From: Cryobacterium sp. Y11
Lineage (GTDB): Bacteria; Actinomycetota; Actinomycetes; Actinomycetales; Microbacteriaceae
Length of the DNA stretch: 41,270 nt
Direction: 5' to 3'
Assembly: GCF_002929535.1 (NCBI RefSeq)
Contig: NZ_PJJO01000044.1
Coordinates: 11,356 to 52,625 of the forward strand
This document shows, piece by piece, positions 1 to 8,501 of this stretch. The stretch's first letter is position 1. Every line of letters begins with the position of its first letter. A program made the position numbers and the translations under genes. The notes under the pieces are model-generated. The model was not told the origin of the DNA. It searched no databases and saw only the letters and a list, made by a program, of their open reading frames with translations.

Positions 1-45
1 TGTTGTTGGTGTTGTTGGTGTTGTTGGTGTTGTTGGTGTTGTTGG
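1..45. repeat. 9-bp tandem array, five copies
   Basis: Five perfect head-to-tail copies of TGTTGTTGG, followed by a partial sixth. The array begins at the window edge, so its true length is unknown. It directly precedes a short inverted repeat (GTGTTGT/ACAACAC, 45-60) and the long palindrome at 69-115, which share the TGTTG/CAACA words. Such a mix of iterons and palindrome is typical of plasmid partition sites or replication origins; that role is inferred. Confidence 0.9.
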
Positions 46-68
46 TGTTGTTTACAACACTTTCTTAC

Positions 69-115
69 TGTCAATACAAACAACACGTGTAATACACGTG
101 TTGTTTGTATTGACA
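69..115. repeat. perfect 47-bp palindrome
   Basis: Two 23-nt arms (69-91 and 93-115) are exact reverse complements around a single A at 92. The centre contains ACACGTGT words (CACGTG twice) and the outer parts are AT-rich, so it stands out from the GC-rich surroundings. There is no poly-T tract and no gene ends just before it, so a terminator is unlikely. With the adjacent 9-bp array it looks like a protein-binding locus such as a centromere, origin or operator. No rep or par gene lies within the window next to it. Confidence 0.9.
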
Positions 116-373
116 ACATTCTAGACGGTGGTCGCTTGCCGCAGGGGAGGGCAGTGCTGATCCAGCCATCGACGGGGCGCCGCCTAGCGCACAGCTCGCA
201 GAAGGTGTCGCGGAGCGGCACGAGTTGGCCGATGCGGAACAGCCCAGTCGCGTTCGGTTTACTATCCGGCCGGGGGAGCGGGCAAGGGGTCGATGTCTTG
301 GCCGAAGACACGACCGAGCGATGCGCGCACTTCGGTAATGCGAGCCGGCACGACAGACCACCGGAGGTTACTA

Positions 374-850
374 ATGCAGGAAAACGTGTGGGTCCCGTCC
401 GCGGGGCCCGAACCCGGAGCTGCTCGCCATAGGCCAACGCCTCACAGAGGAGGATTTTGACGCACTCTACCGGGTGGCCGCGAAGTATTTTCGGATGAAC
501 TTTTTCGACTCCGGAAACGACGAGTCCGCCCCGCAGTGGTTACGCATGATCGACACACCGACCAGCTGGTCGTGGCGACGACGGCATTGGGGGAGCCGGC
601 CGAGTCCGGGCGCTCCTCATGGAAGCGCTGCACGCCCGGGATGAGCATTCGGCACAGTTGGCACGGTTGGCCGTGGTGGTGGTAGCGCAGTCGGAACGTT
701 GGGCACCCGAGCGGATGCCCAACGGTTCGCGATCGGCTTCACCGGCTTGGCCCGGATCGCGGTGACCAACCCCGTCGACCGGGCGTTGCACGGCGGCGCC
801 CTCCGCTTTGACGCCATCGGATCAGCAACGCAGAACGCGTGGCTGCGGGC
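374..850 (+). pseudogene. degenerate plasmid gene of unknown function upstream of coupling protein
   Basis: Protein-like segments occur in successive frames: one contains AIGQRLTEEDFDALYRVAAK (about 426-560), the next ALGEPAESGRALLMEALHAR (about 575-690), and a third RFAIGFTGLARIAVTNPVD (about 725-780). Together they would read as one acidic, mostly helical protein whose start could be ATG 374, but at least two or three frameshifts separate the parts. I do not recognise the family. Its position just before a VirD4-like gene suggests a conjugation accessory protein. Sequence error could also explain the frame changes. The stretch 121-373 before it shows nothing I can support. Confidence 0.4.
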
Positions 851-888
851 GGGCGGGCGGGCGCCGCCGTCGCCGCGGAGCTGTAGCC

Positions 889-2485
889 ATGGCTGCGCCG
901 CGAACCGCAGCGCACGGACAGCCGCCACGGCTGCTCTTGAGCATCATCGTGGGCACCGCCCTGGTGCTGCACCTCATGTTTGCGTCGGCCGGAACCGGGA
1001 TTGGGATCTTTCGGTTTGATCAGACGCTGCAGACCGTGGTGATGACGCTGACGAACAATTCTGAAGGTTTCACCACTCGGGGGCTCACCGAACCGGACGG
1101 GCGGGTCCTCGGCCTCTGGTGTGGAATTTGGCTGATGGTGTGTGCTGCCCTCGGAGTGTCCGCGCTTGTGCTCTGGGATCGCCGCGGCCGGCGCCGTCCG
1201 GCAGCGTTGCCAACGGGGCCGGACTTGGACAGGCGGGTCCGTGCGACCGGGGTGGCGACGGTGGTTCCGTTCGCGCGTCCGTCCGGGCGGCCCGTCACGA
1301 TCCGCCAGGAGGACACGGTCTGCACGATCGCACCACCTCGAGGGGTAAAAGCTCCTATCTGGCGATTGGCCGTATCCTCGATGCCCCGGCCGGTATCGTG
1401 GCGACATCGACGAAAGCGAATGTGTTTCGGGTCACCGTGAAAAAACGCAGCGAACTTGGTCACGTGTTCGTGTTTGATTTTGACGGTATTACCCGGTGGC
1501 CACAGCAGGCGCGCTGGGACATGGTGCCGGGCTGCGACAATCCCGATGCGGCGCAGTCGCGGGCGGAGATATGCGCGACGTCGTGTGGTGGGCGCAGGAC
1601 TTTACCGACCATGAACCTTCCCGCATCCTCCGTGAGCGATCCCCGAATGGGGCGATTTGGGCGCGCGAGCTTGATCAGTGGTGCCGGGAAGATGCTCCCG
1701 AAACGATCGGCAATACCAAAACGACGTTGTCGCGGATCACGGCCTGCCTCACGGACGCGCGAGTACTAAACTTGCTCTGCCCACCGGCACAGACCGACAG
1801 TGAAAGACCGGATGTCCCCTTCCTGGCCGATAATTTCGTCGTCTCGACCGACACCGTGTACTGCCTGGTCGATGATTCTCGTGAGTTCTCGACGGCGCCG
1901 ATTATCACGGCCCTGGTCGCGGCGATCATCGACGAAGCCAAGACGGTCTCCCAGCACACGGCGGCGGGGCGCTTACCCCGCCCGCTGACGCTCGTGCTGG
2001 ATGAGGTCGCCAACGTGTCGCCGCTACCGCAACTTCCCAACCTCATGAGGGACGGCGGCGACCGGGGCCTGCACACCTGGATCTTCGTGCATTCGATGAG
2101 CCAGCTCGTCGGCAAGTGGGGGCCGGATGCTGCCACAACCATCTGTGAGTCGGCGGCGGCGAAACTGATCTTCGGGGGCCTAGCCGATAAAGTGTTCCTG
2201 GAGAAGATCTCCAAACTCATTGGCACTCATCTGGTAGCCCAGACCAGCACGTCCATGCAGCGTCATGGTGGCCGCCGCGATTCCTCGTCGACGTCGATGA
2301 GTGAACGGGACGAGCGTCGGATGAAGATCGACGACATCCGCCAAATCCCGCCGGGCAGCGCCCTGCTGCTCTACCGGGAATATGAGGCGATCGTGGCCCT
2401 GACACCGTGGTGGAAACGCCCGGACGCCGATGAGCTCCGGCAATCACAGCACTGGTCACTCCGGCAGGAAGGGATTACGTCATGA
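889..2485 (+). pseudogene. VirD4/TraG-type conjugative coupling protein, frameshifted
   Basis: Type IV coupling proteins are membrane ATPases that dock the relaxase-DNA complex to the secretion channel. From ATG 889 the first frame encodes two membrane-spanning segments (LLLSIIVGTALVLHLMFA and LWCGIWLMVCAALGVSALVL) and runs to IAPPRG near 1345. The Walker A continuation GKSSYLAIGRIL then lies in the next frame, followed by GHVFVFDFDGITRW. From about 1570 the third frame carries the rest: a Walker B-like LTLVLDEVANV and the TraG/TraM-recognition C-terminus up to 2485. Two frame changes therefore break an otherwise complete gene. The next gene starts with a 4-base ATGA overlap, so they formed an operon. 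Identity as a coupling protein is clear; whether the breaks are natural is not. Confidence 0.75.
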
Positions 2486-3011
2486 CCGATGGGGAAGTAG
2501 ACCCTAAGAGCCCGGCGGGGATGGACGCCCGGCTGACCAATATCGAAACGATACTTCCAGACCTGTTCGACATGTATGAGTCTCGAACGGATGCTGGGCC
2601 CTACGTCTGGGCGAAGCTTCCTGCGGCCGAATCAGAGACACTCTGGCAACAGCTAGGCGACTTTGTGTCGTGGCTCGATGCCCGCGACCTGGCCACTCTG
2701 AATGATCCGACCCTCTGGCTTCTCCCTGCTGGTATCAGCATCCCATCGCCGTGGAGGAGCTGACGGCGCTGATGGTCTCCCCCCGCGCCGCCTACGTGAC
2801 TCGATCGGCTGCGGCGACATCGGCGCTGGTGGACTGGCATCGACGTGCACTCTGGCCAACGCTTGAGTCGCTTCGTGCGAATCGGGTCTTTGCCAGCTGC
2901 CGATCAGACGGAGAGCACCGGGAGCCCCGCGTTGTCCGAGATCCATTTATGGTGACCAGTGGGTATCTCCGTGCGGGGCCACCGTTTCCGATGCCGTCGC
3001 GATCCCACTGA
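2482..3011 (+). pseudogene. hypothetical conjugation accessory protein, frameshifted
   Basis: It starts at ATG 2482, overlapping the coupling-protein stop by 4 bases. The first frame (to about 2735) reads MTDGEVDPKSPAGMDARLTN through DLATLNDPTLWLLP. The sensible continuation is in another frame: HPIAVEELTALMVSPRAAYV, then SALVDWHRRALWPTLESLR, to a stop at 3011. A single frameshift near 2735 would join them into a protein of about 170 residues. I know no function; operonic coupling with the VirD4 relic suggests a small transfer-region protein. Decay parallels that of the upstream gene. Confidence 0.5.
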
Positions 3012-3061
3012 TGTCGAGTGGTCTGCAGAACACTTCGGCAGCACGCCGCTACGACACGGCG

Positions 3062-3107
3062 ACGGACTTGCTTGACCTACTGGCCTCACCCCACACCCTG
3101 ACGTAGG
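3062..3107. repeat. 45-bp dispersed repeat, copy A
   Basis: This segment matches two others at 23312-23356 and 23510-23553. The conserved skeleton is CGGACYTGCT, then CTACTKGCCTCACCC, then ACCCTGACGTAGG, with small indels. The copies flank transposase debris at 23 kb, so they may be ends of the same insertion-sequence type. No matching transposase lies beside copy A. Confidence 0.7.
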
Positions 3108-3111
3108 TGCC

Positions 3112-3713
3112 GGCCGAAATTTATTACTGATGTTGTGGGCCTCGGCACCGTGAGGGTTGGTAGCTGCGCGGTGATGGTCGTCGCCATCTGATTCGTCCGT
3201 TCTCGATACTGTCGAATGGCGGGCTCCAGCACGCCATGGGTCATTTCGGAGATACGACGACTCTGCTCCCGCCTAGGCGCAAGCATCAGGCTCATCTGTT
3301 CACCCATGCATCCGGCGATATGATACTTCATTTCTGTGTAGGTGGTACTGGCAGCGAGTTATGGCCCGCCGCAAGCACGGCCAATTGTGGCTATTCCCAG
3401 AGGTTCTTGTCGGCGCGGGCTTGGTCGGCGCGGAGCTTACGCATGTCGACTGTGCCCAGGTTGGTGTTGCGGGATCGGCTCGCCAGCCGGTTCACGATCG
3501 AATCCGCGGCGACACGATCCGGGAGGGCCCCGACCCAGTAGCTGGGCCCGATTGGGGAGCGATCAGTGTGGGAAAGCGGTGTTCTCGGTTGGTGAGGAAG
3601 TCGGCATAGCTCGATGATGAGTAGACCCACGTCGGAGAGCTCGTTGAGGAGTTATAGGTAGACAGTAGCTGGGCAGAAGGAGGTCGTCTCCTCAGAGAGG
3701 CATTGGACTCCAC
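3112..3713 (-). pseudogene. degenerate transfer-region coding remnant
   Basis: On the minus strand, protein-like text is split over frames: SYADFLTNREHRFPTLIAP (about 3610-3540), then YWVGALPDRVAADSIVNRLA and NLGTVDMRKLRADQARADKN ending at 3391, then MSLMLAPRREQSRRISEMTH within 3086-3331. The middle part has a believable Arg/Asp/Ala-rich composition like actinobacterial plasmid proteins, but no domain can be named. Several frameshifts and stops interrupt it. The region 3714-3830 shows nothing else. Confidence 0.3.
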
Positions 3714-3830
3714 CAGTCATCAGGGCACCGTCATCCGCGGCGGCGGTACCCTTCGCTGGGCTGGAAGCCGGATTCAAGGGAAACGCGGGCGCCAAGGAGC
3801 GGGTAGATGGTCAACCGTCGATCCAAAGAT

Positions 3831-4532
3831 TCAGATGTGAAGAACGTAGGTCTTGAGATCGCTCATGGTCTGAGCCATGTGGCTGTCCATCGCGAGTCGC
3901 GCCCGCTCGGGGTCACCGGAGGCTAGAGCCTCAAGTACTTGGGCATGCTCGCGGAGGGCGTTCGCCTGAATTTGCACAACTTTGGAGGTCTGGGCGCGCC
4001 TTGCTGAAAGCACGTGTGAAAGCGGTGCGAACAGGACAGCTACAAATATGTTGCCCGAGGCGTGCAAGATCACGTCATGGAATGCGAGGTCCGCTTCGAC
4101 AAAGCGGCCTACATCGTTGGCCACGTGGGCCTCGCCCATTGCTGTCATGTGCTCGAGCATGCTCGCAAGGTCTTCCGCAGTAATGCGGGTGGCGGCGAGT
4201 TCGGCGGCACCCGACTCCAGCATGCGGCGTAGTTCGATCAGCTGAACCGCCGCTGTGGCGTCCTTCTCGCCATCCGCGGCTGCGCGTAGGACGGCCCCCA
4301 TCGATGTCCAGCGCCGCAACTCATTCACGTAGGTGCCGCGGCCACGCTCGATCCGGACCACGCCCTGGGCTTCCAAGGTTTTGACGGCCTCGCGGACCGT
4401 CATGCGACTGACCTCGTGCTGCGCCGTGAGATCGAGCTCGCCCGGCAGGGTGGACCCAGGCGGAAATTCACCGGACACAATCCGGTTCAAGAGGTCATCC
4501 GATACCATTCCCACCAATGACTGACGTGCCAT
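3831..4532 (-). CDS. GntR-family regulator, FadR/FCD subfamily
   Basis: A 233-residue DNA-binding repressor or activator. The N-terminal winged helix is clear (LPGELDLTAQHEVSRMTVRE, then GVVRIERGRGTYV). The C-terminal helical FCD domain retains the usual metal/ligand-binding set: Asp and His in DLAFHDVILHASGN, His in LREHAQV and His in MDSHMAQ. The start at 4532 (MARQSLVG) is preferred over the upstream ATG at 4571 because GGAAGGAGAG lies just ahead of it. It is divergent from the LtnD-like dehydrogenase; the shared intergenic region holds a candidate operator also found before the racemase-like gene at 9868. Members of this family usually respond to sugar acids or other organic acids. The effector here is unknown. 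Confidence 0.93.
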   Translation of the reverse strand: MARQSLVGMVSDDLLNRIVSGEFPPGSTLPGELDLTAQHEVSRMTVREAVKTLEAQGVVRIERGRGTYVNELRRWTSMGAVLRAAADGEKDATAAVQLIELRRMLESGAAELAATRITAEDLASMLEHMTAMGEAHVANDVGRFVEADLAFHDVILHASGNIFVAVLFAPLSHVLSARRAQTSKVVQIQANALREHAQVLEALASGDPERARLAMDSHMAQTMSDLKTYVLHI

Positions 4533-4587
4533 ACTTGCTCTCCTTCCGGGAATTTCCTGTTCAACAAACACGCGACGGGTACGGCAA

Positions 4588-4639
4588 TTGCGTACTTACC
4601 CGCCTAAAGTTAGATCTTACCAAAGATAAGATGTCAGAC
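4588..4639 (+). promoter_or_regulatory. candidate promoter and GntR operator before dehydrogenase
   Basis: TTGCGT (4588-4593) and TAGATC (4611-4616) are 17 bases apart, a weak sigma-70-like pair. Just downstream, GATAAGATGTCAGAC (4625-4639) matches 12 of 15 positions of GATAAGTCATCAGAC at 9824-9838. A 6-bp inverted repeat ATCTTA/TAAGAT (4614-4632) overlaps it. Placement between divergent GntR and dehydrogenase genes suits autoregulation. Assignment to this GntR is inferred. Confidence 0.5.
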
Positions 4640-4695
4640 ACGCGTGCAGGACGAACTTGAGCGCCTTCAACCATCCATCTTCGGGAGATGTCACT

Positions 4696-5628
4696 ATGCA
4701 AACGCCGATCGATAGTCGGGCCAGTCGGGCCAGTCGGGCCAGTCGGGCCATCGTCACCGTTCTGGGCTTGGGCGCGATGGGCCTCCCCATAGCCACGCGA
4801 CTGAACCAGCATTTCCGAGTCAACGGCTTCGACATTCATGAAGAACAGAGACGTCTGGCAGCCGATGCTGGCGTAAAGACGTTCGAATCCGCTGCGGCCG
4901 CCGTCGTCGGAGCTGAAATTATCCTAGTCGCTGTGAGGACCGGCGAGCAACTTAATGATGTGCTCTTCGGTTCAAGCGGAGTGGCCGAAGCGCTATCGCC
5001 TGGCTCCGTGGTCGTCCTAACCAGCACCGTTGGCACGGACGCGATCCTGGCGGCGGAGAGATTGGCCGACCTGAACGTTGCCCTCGTGGACGCTCCGCTT
5101 TCCGGAGGACCATTGCGGGCCAGCGAAGGCGACCTGCTCGTCATCGTGGGCGCCGAACCTCGGGCGTTGGAACAAGCGCGGCCCGTTCTGGAATGCCTCG
5201 CTTCCACGCTCACTGTCGTTGGAAACAAGCCCGGGGACGGCCAGTCGATGAAGACAGTCAATCAGCTGCTCTGCGGTGTGCACATTGCGGCAGCGGCAGA
5301 GGCGCTGGCGCTGGCGGATTCCCTCGGCTTGGACCAAGCCAGGACTCTCGAGGCGCTTGAGGCCGGGGCTGCTGGCTCCTTCATGCTGTCCAACCGCGGC
5401 CCTCGTATCCTCCAAGCGTACGACGAGGATGGTGCCCAGGTGCTCAGTCGGCTGGACATCTTTGTCAAAGACATGGGGATCGTCGGCCGCGCCGCGCGCG
5501 CCGCGGGCTTACCTTCCCCGCTGGCCGCTGCCGCGGAACAGCTTTACTTGCTGGGCCAGGCGCACGGCCTGGGCGCGGCAGATGATTCGGCCATCATCAA
5601 GGTTCTCGCACCATCCAAACGGTTCTGA
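4696..5628 (+). CDS. beta-hydroxyacid dehydrogenase, L-threonate dehydrogenase-like
   Basis: A 310-residue NAD(P)-dependent dehydrogenase of the 3-hydroxyisobutyrate family. The Rossmann motif GLGAMG is at residues 24-29, the substrate signature DAPLSGGPLRASEGDLL is mid-protein, and the catalytic lysine lies in GQSMKTVNQLL (K186). The family oxidises 3-hydroxyacids; LtnD members convert L-threonate or D-erythronate to a 3-oxo acid that a DUF1537 kinase then phosphorylates. DUF1537 genes in this block support that role. Start 4696 follows GGGAGATG; an in-frame ATG at 4657 is less likely. The N-terminus carries four Ser-Arg-Ala units from a 9-bp tandem repeat just ahead of the first beta strand. 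The following aldolase gene is broken. Confidence 0.88.
   Translation: MQTPIDSRASRASRASRAIVTVLGLGAMGLPIATRLNQHFRVNGFDIHEEQRRLAADAGVKTFESAAAAVVGAEIILVAVRTGEQLNDVLFGSSGVAEALSPGSVVVLTSTVGTDAILAAERLADLNVALVDAPLSGGPLRASEGDLLVIVGAEPRALEQARPVLECLASTLTVVGNKPGDGQSMKTVNQLLCGVHIAAAAEALALADSLGLDQARTLEALEAGAAGSFMLSNRGPRILQAYDEDGAQVLSRLDIFVKDMGIVGRAARAAGLPSPLAAAAEQLYLLGQAHGLGAADDSAIIKVLAPSKRF
4714..4749. repeat. 9-bp in-frame tandem repeat, four copies
   Basis: Four perfect copies of AGTCGGGCC code for Ser-Arg-Ala x4 at residues 7-18 of the dehydrogenase. The unit is a multiple of three, so copy-number change by slippage would keep the reading frame. It lies before the Rossmann fold, where length change is likely tolerated. 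Confidence 0.9.
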
Positions 5629-5650
5629 TCCAACGCAAAGGAAGTCTCAT

Positions 5651-6499
5651 ATGCGCGCTCAACTCGACGTTCTCGTCCGGACCGCACTCGTCGGCGGAGG
5701 TGCGGTGCTCGCTTCACCTGCTACGACTTCACGACGGCGCTGGCCGTGGTGGAAACCGCGGAACGCGTTGGGGCGGAGGTTATCCTGCTCGTTGCACCCA
5801 AGACGGCCACTTCGCCAACCGGGCTTCGACTCATCTGTGCCCTGCGAGGACTTGCCGACGCTGCCTCGGTTCCCGTTTCCATCCAGCTTGACCATGCCAG
5901 CGACATCACTACCATCCTGGCTGGAGTGGCCGCAGGCGCCGACGCCGTCCTGGTGGATGGCTCGGCCCTCACCTACGAGGAGAACATCAGCTGGTTGGTG
6001 CGGCACGGAACGCCATAAACGACCCCGGAATCGTGCTGGAGGTGGAATTGGGGGGACTAGCCGGGGACGAGGACAGAGCTTTTTCCCTGAACGCCTCCGG
6101 ACTCACCGGTCCCGACCAGGTGGCCGACTTTGTGGCCCGTACCGGGGCGCAGCTGCTCGCTGTTGCGATCGGCAATGTGCACGGACGATACGCGGGCGAG
6201 CCTCGGATCCGCTGGGATGTATTGGATGACATCACCAGCAGAACCGACTCCCCGGTTGTGCTCCACGGAGCTTCCGGACTGGCCGTCGAGGACCTGGCAC
6301 AGGCACCGGCGCGTGGGGTGGGGAAGGTGAACTTCAACACAGAACTGCGCACCGGAGTTTTCCCATGCTGCAGATGGAAATTCTTGCTCACCGCGAGGAC
6401 GGGGAGAACCTTCTGGGGCTCCTGGATCTTTGGCGGGGGACGGTGCGGGCATTCACCACGGCATCCCTGGAGACGCTCTCAGGACGCGCGAACCGCTAG
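5651..6499 (+). pseudogene. class II fructose-bisphosphate-type aldolase, frameshifted
   Basis: Class II aldolases of the FbaA/GatY/KbaY group are zinc enzymes that cleave ketose phosphates to DHAP. From ATG 5651 (GGAAGTCTCAT ahead) the text MRAQLDVLVRTALVGGG begins in one frame. It continues as TCYDFTTALAVVETAERVGA and QLDHASDITTILAGVAAGAD in a second (about 5705-6000), then VLEVELGGLAGDEDRAFSL, GNVHGRY, LHGASG and KVNFNTELR in a third. A fourth frame ends with MLQMEILAHREDGENLLGLL and a stop at 6497-6499. Three frameshifts are needed, so it is non-functional unless they are sequencing errors. The zinc/phosphate-binding landmarks (QLDHAS, GNVHG, LHGASG) remain recognisable. Its position after the LtnD-like gene implies it once cleaved the phosphorylated product of this pathway. 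Confidence 0.8.
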
Positions 6500-7332
6500 A
6501 TCTGGGGGAAATCGAAAGTGGCCGGATCGCCGCTGGTCCGCAGTCCGGATTCGACCCCATTGATCGAGTCAATTTCCTCCTGAGCGAGCGAGAAATCAAA
6601 AACATCGATATTACCTTGTAGGCGTTGCTCGCTCACGGACTTCGGAATGACGATGAATCCGCGCTGCAGATGCCAGCGCAGCACGATCTGGGCAGGTGAC
6701 TTCCCATGATTCTCGGCGATGCCCCGCACGATCGCACCGGTCAGGTCCTGGCCTTGGCCGAGAGGGCTGTACGATTCAACGGCAATCTCACGGGCGGCGG
6801 AGTATTCAGTGAGCTCGGCCTGCTGGAAGCTTGGGTGCAGCTCGATCTGGTTCACAGTAGGAACGATGTCACCCTCCGCCAGGATCCGATCGAGGTGAGG
6901 CTGGAGGAAATTCGACACCCCGATGGCGCGAACGACACCATCCGAATAGAGCTTCTCCAACGCCTTCCAGCTTTCCACAAAGAGGTTGTGGCGCGGGTAA
7001 GGCCAATGGATCAAGTACAGATCGACGACGTCGAGCCCCAGTTCTTTGCGGCTCGTCTCGAATGCCCTGAGCGCGCCCTCATACCCCTGATCGGCGTTGC
7101 GGAGCTTGGTCGTGATGAAGATTTCGTCGCGCGGGATCCCGCTTGCGCGTACGGCCTCGCCCACTCCCGCCTCATTGGCGTAGGCCGCCGCGGTATCGAT
7201 GTGGCGATAGCCAGCTTTCAACGCGCGGCTGGTTGCAGCGCGCACGTCGCCAGGCTCGATCTGGTATACGCCGAAGCCCAGCTGGGGGATCTTGACGGAG
7301 TTATTGAGGACGATTGAGGGAGTGGTGGACAT
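6496..7332 (-). CDS. aldo-keto reductase, 2,5-diketogluconate reductase type
   Basis: A 278-residue NADPH-dependent AKR5-like reductase with a complete catalytic tetrad: D46 and Y51 (HIDTAAAYANE), K76 (TTKL) and H109 (LIHWP). The cofactor-binding C-terminal segment is GFIVIPKSVSEQRLQGNIDV. Such enzymes reduce ketones and aldehydes of sugars and sugar acids. It is convergent with the broken aldolase, their ends overlapping by 4 bases, and lies downstream of a second AKR on the same strand (56-bp gap), probably co-transcribed. Substrate cannot be read from sequence. Confidence 0.92.
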   Translation of the reverse strand: MSTTPSIVLNNSVKIPQLGFGVYQIEPGDVRAATSRALKAGYRHIDTAAAYANEAGVGEAVRASGIPRDEIFITTKLRNADQGYEGALRAFETSRKELGLDVVDLYLIHWPYPRHNLFVESWKALEKLYSDGVVRAIGVSNFLQPHLDRILAEGDIVPTVNQIELHPSFQQAELTEYSAAREIAVESYSPLGQGQDLTGAIVRGIAENHGKSPAQIVLRWHLQRGFIVIPKSVSEQRLQGNIDVFDFSLAQEEIDSINGVESGLRTSGDPATFDFPQI

Positions 7333-7388
7333 TGATTCTCATTTCCATTGCGGTGGTGCGTGATGTTCTCGACTGAGGGATAACGCGT

Positions 7389-8366
7389 CTAACGGTTGTA
7401 GTTGGCCATGGGGCCTCGAAGCGTCAACCCCACTGCGTCGCACGCAGTGATCACATCCGCTGCCAGCGGTCCCTTCTCAGCCGCAAGGATGTTGAAATGT
7501 AACTGCTCGATCCGTGAAGCGCCTAACAGGATAGCGCCGACGCCCGGTCTATTCATCAACCAACGCAATGACAGATCGATGAGCGTGATACCGGCGCCGT
7601 CAGCGATCTTTGCCAGGGAGTCGATCGCGGCGAAGAGCTGGGGATCCCAGTACCGCTGTTTGTACATTTCCGCCAGCTTCGAACTTCCGAAACGTCCCTC
7701 AGTGGGCAGGTCGGCGAACCGGTGGCTTCCGGTAAGTAAGCCTCCGCCCAGCGGGTTGTACACCATGGTCAGCAGGCCCGTCGCGCCGGCGAACTCAATA
7801 TATTCTTCCTCGATGCGCCTGGCCACCAGGTTGTAGAGTTGTTGCGCGACGACGGGACGCGGGGTGCCGATGGCATCCGCGACATGATTGAGTTCGCTGA
7901 TCTGCCAGGCCGCGAAATTCGAGACTCCTAGGGCACCAATCGTCCCCTGCCGAACGAGTTCCGCGACCGCGCCCATGGTCTCCTCCATAGGAGTGGTGCG
8001 GTCCGGCTGGTGGAGATAGAACAGGTCGATGCGCTCGACCCCCAAGCGGCGAAGACTACCGTTGACAGAGAGGCGTAGACCAGCGTCGGAGAGCGGGGAG
8101 TGCTCTCCGACGTCAGGATTCGGCATGCCGGCCTTGGACGCAAGCAGAACGGACTCGCGGCGCTTGGGCAGGAGTGAGGCCAGGATTTCCTCACTCGCTC
8201 CACCGGCGTACACGTTGGCCGTATCAATCACGGTGATGCCCGCATCCAGAGCAGCATCGACCAGCGAGGCAGCCAGGGCAGCATCGACCGTGTCTCCGAA
8301 TGTCATCGTACCGAGGGCAACGTGAGAAATGGGCAGGCCAATGCCTACGACATGCGTTCCGTACAT
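7389..8366 (-). CDS. aldo-keto reductase, Tas/L-fucose dehydrogenase-like
   Basis: A 325-residue AKR barrel with the tetrad D48/Y53 (VIDTANVYAGG), K78 (LLASKAG) and H119 (FYLHQPD), plus GALGVSNFAAWQ and GVGAILLGASRIEQL near the C-terminus. The start at 8366 (MYGTHVVGIG) follows GAAGGAAGTACTCCG; longer in-frame starts upstream give an unnatural N-terminal extension. This subgroup often oxidises or reduces sugars in pentose/deoxysugar pathways. It is divergent from the kinase fragment/DeoR pair at 8502, so the 135-bp gap (8367-8501) should hold both promoters. It is followed by the second AKR. Confidence 0.9.
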   Translation of the reverse strand: MYGTHVVGIGLPISHVALGTMTFGDTVDAALAASLVDAALDAGITVIDTANVYAGGASEEILASLLPKRRESVLLASKAGMPNPDVGEHSPLSDAGLRLSVNGSLRRLGVERIDLFYLHQPDRTTPMEETMGAVAELVRQGTIGALGVSNFAAWQISELNHVADAIGTPRPVVAQQLYNLVARRIEEEYIEFAGATGLLTMVYNPLGGGLLTGSHRFADLPTEGRFGSSKLAEMYKQRYWDPQLFAAIDSLAKIADGAGITLIDLSLRWLMNRPGVGAILLGASRIEQLHFNILAAEKGPLAADVITACDAVGLTLRGPMANYNR

Positions 8367-8501
8367 CGGAGTACTTCCTTCAGCCAGTCTACTTCTGTGA
8401 ATCACCATGCCATGATTGCGCGAAACACGCAAGCTAAGTAGCGTGATGTGCGCAGAAGTACTGTAAACGTGAACGGCAAGAAGGCACCGGAAAGGTGAAG
8501 A

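Noticed and set aside
1..45. The 9-bp tandem array as a CRISPR
   Set aside because: There are no spacers; copies are directly adjacent and only 9 bp long.
71..361. Long minus-strand open frame overlapping the palindrome
   Set aside because: It is Arg/Ser/Cys-rich with no family resemblance and its end is made of the palindrome itself; it looks like a chance frame in GC-rich DNA.
739..1463. Long minus-strand open frames opposite the coupling-protein N-terminus
   Set aside because: Arg/Pro/Thr-rich shadow translations. The plus strand carries membrane segments and a Walker A motif.
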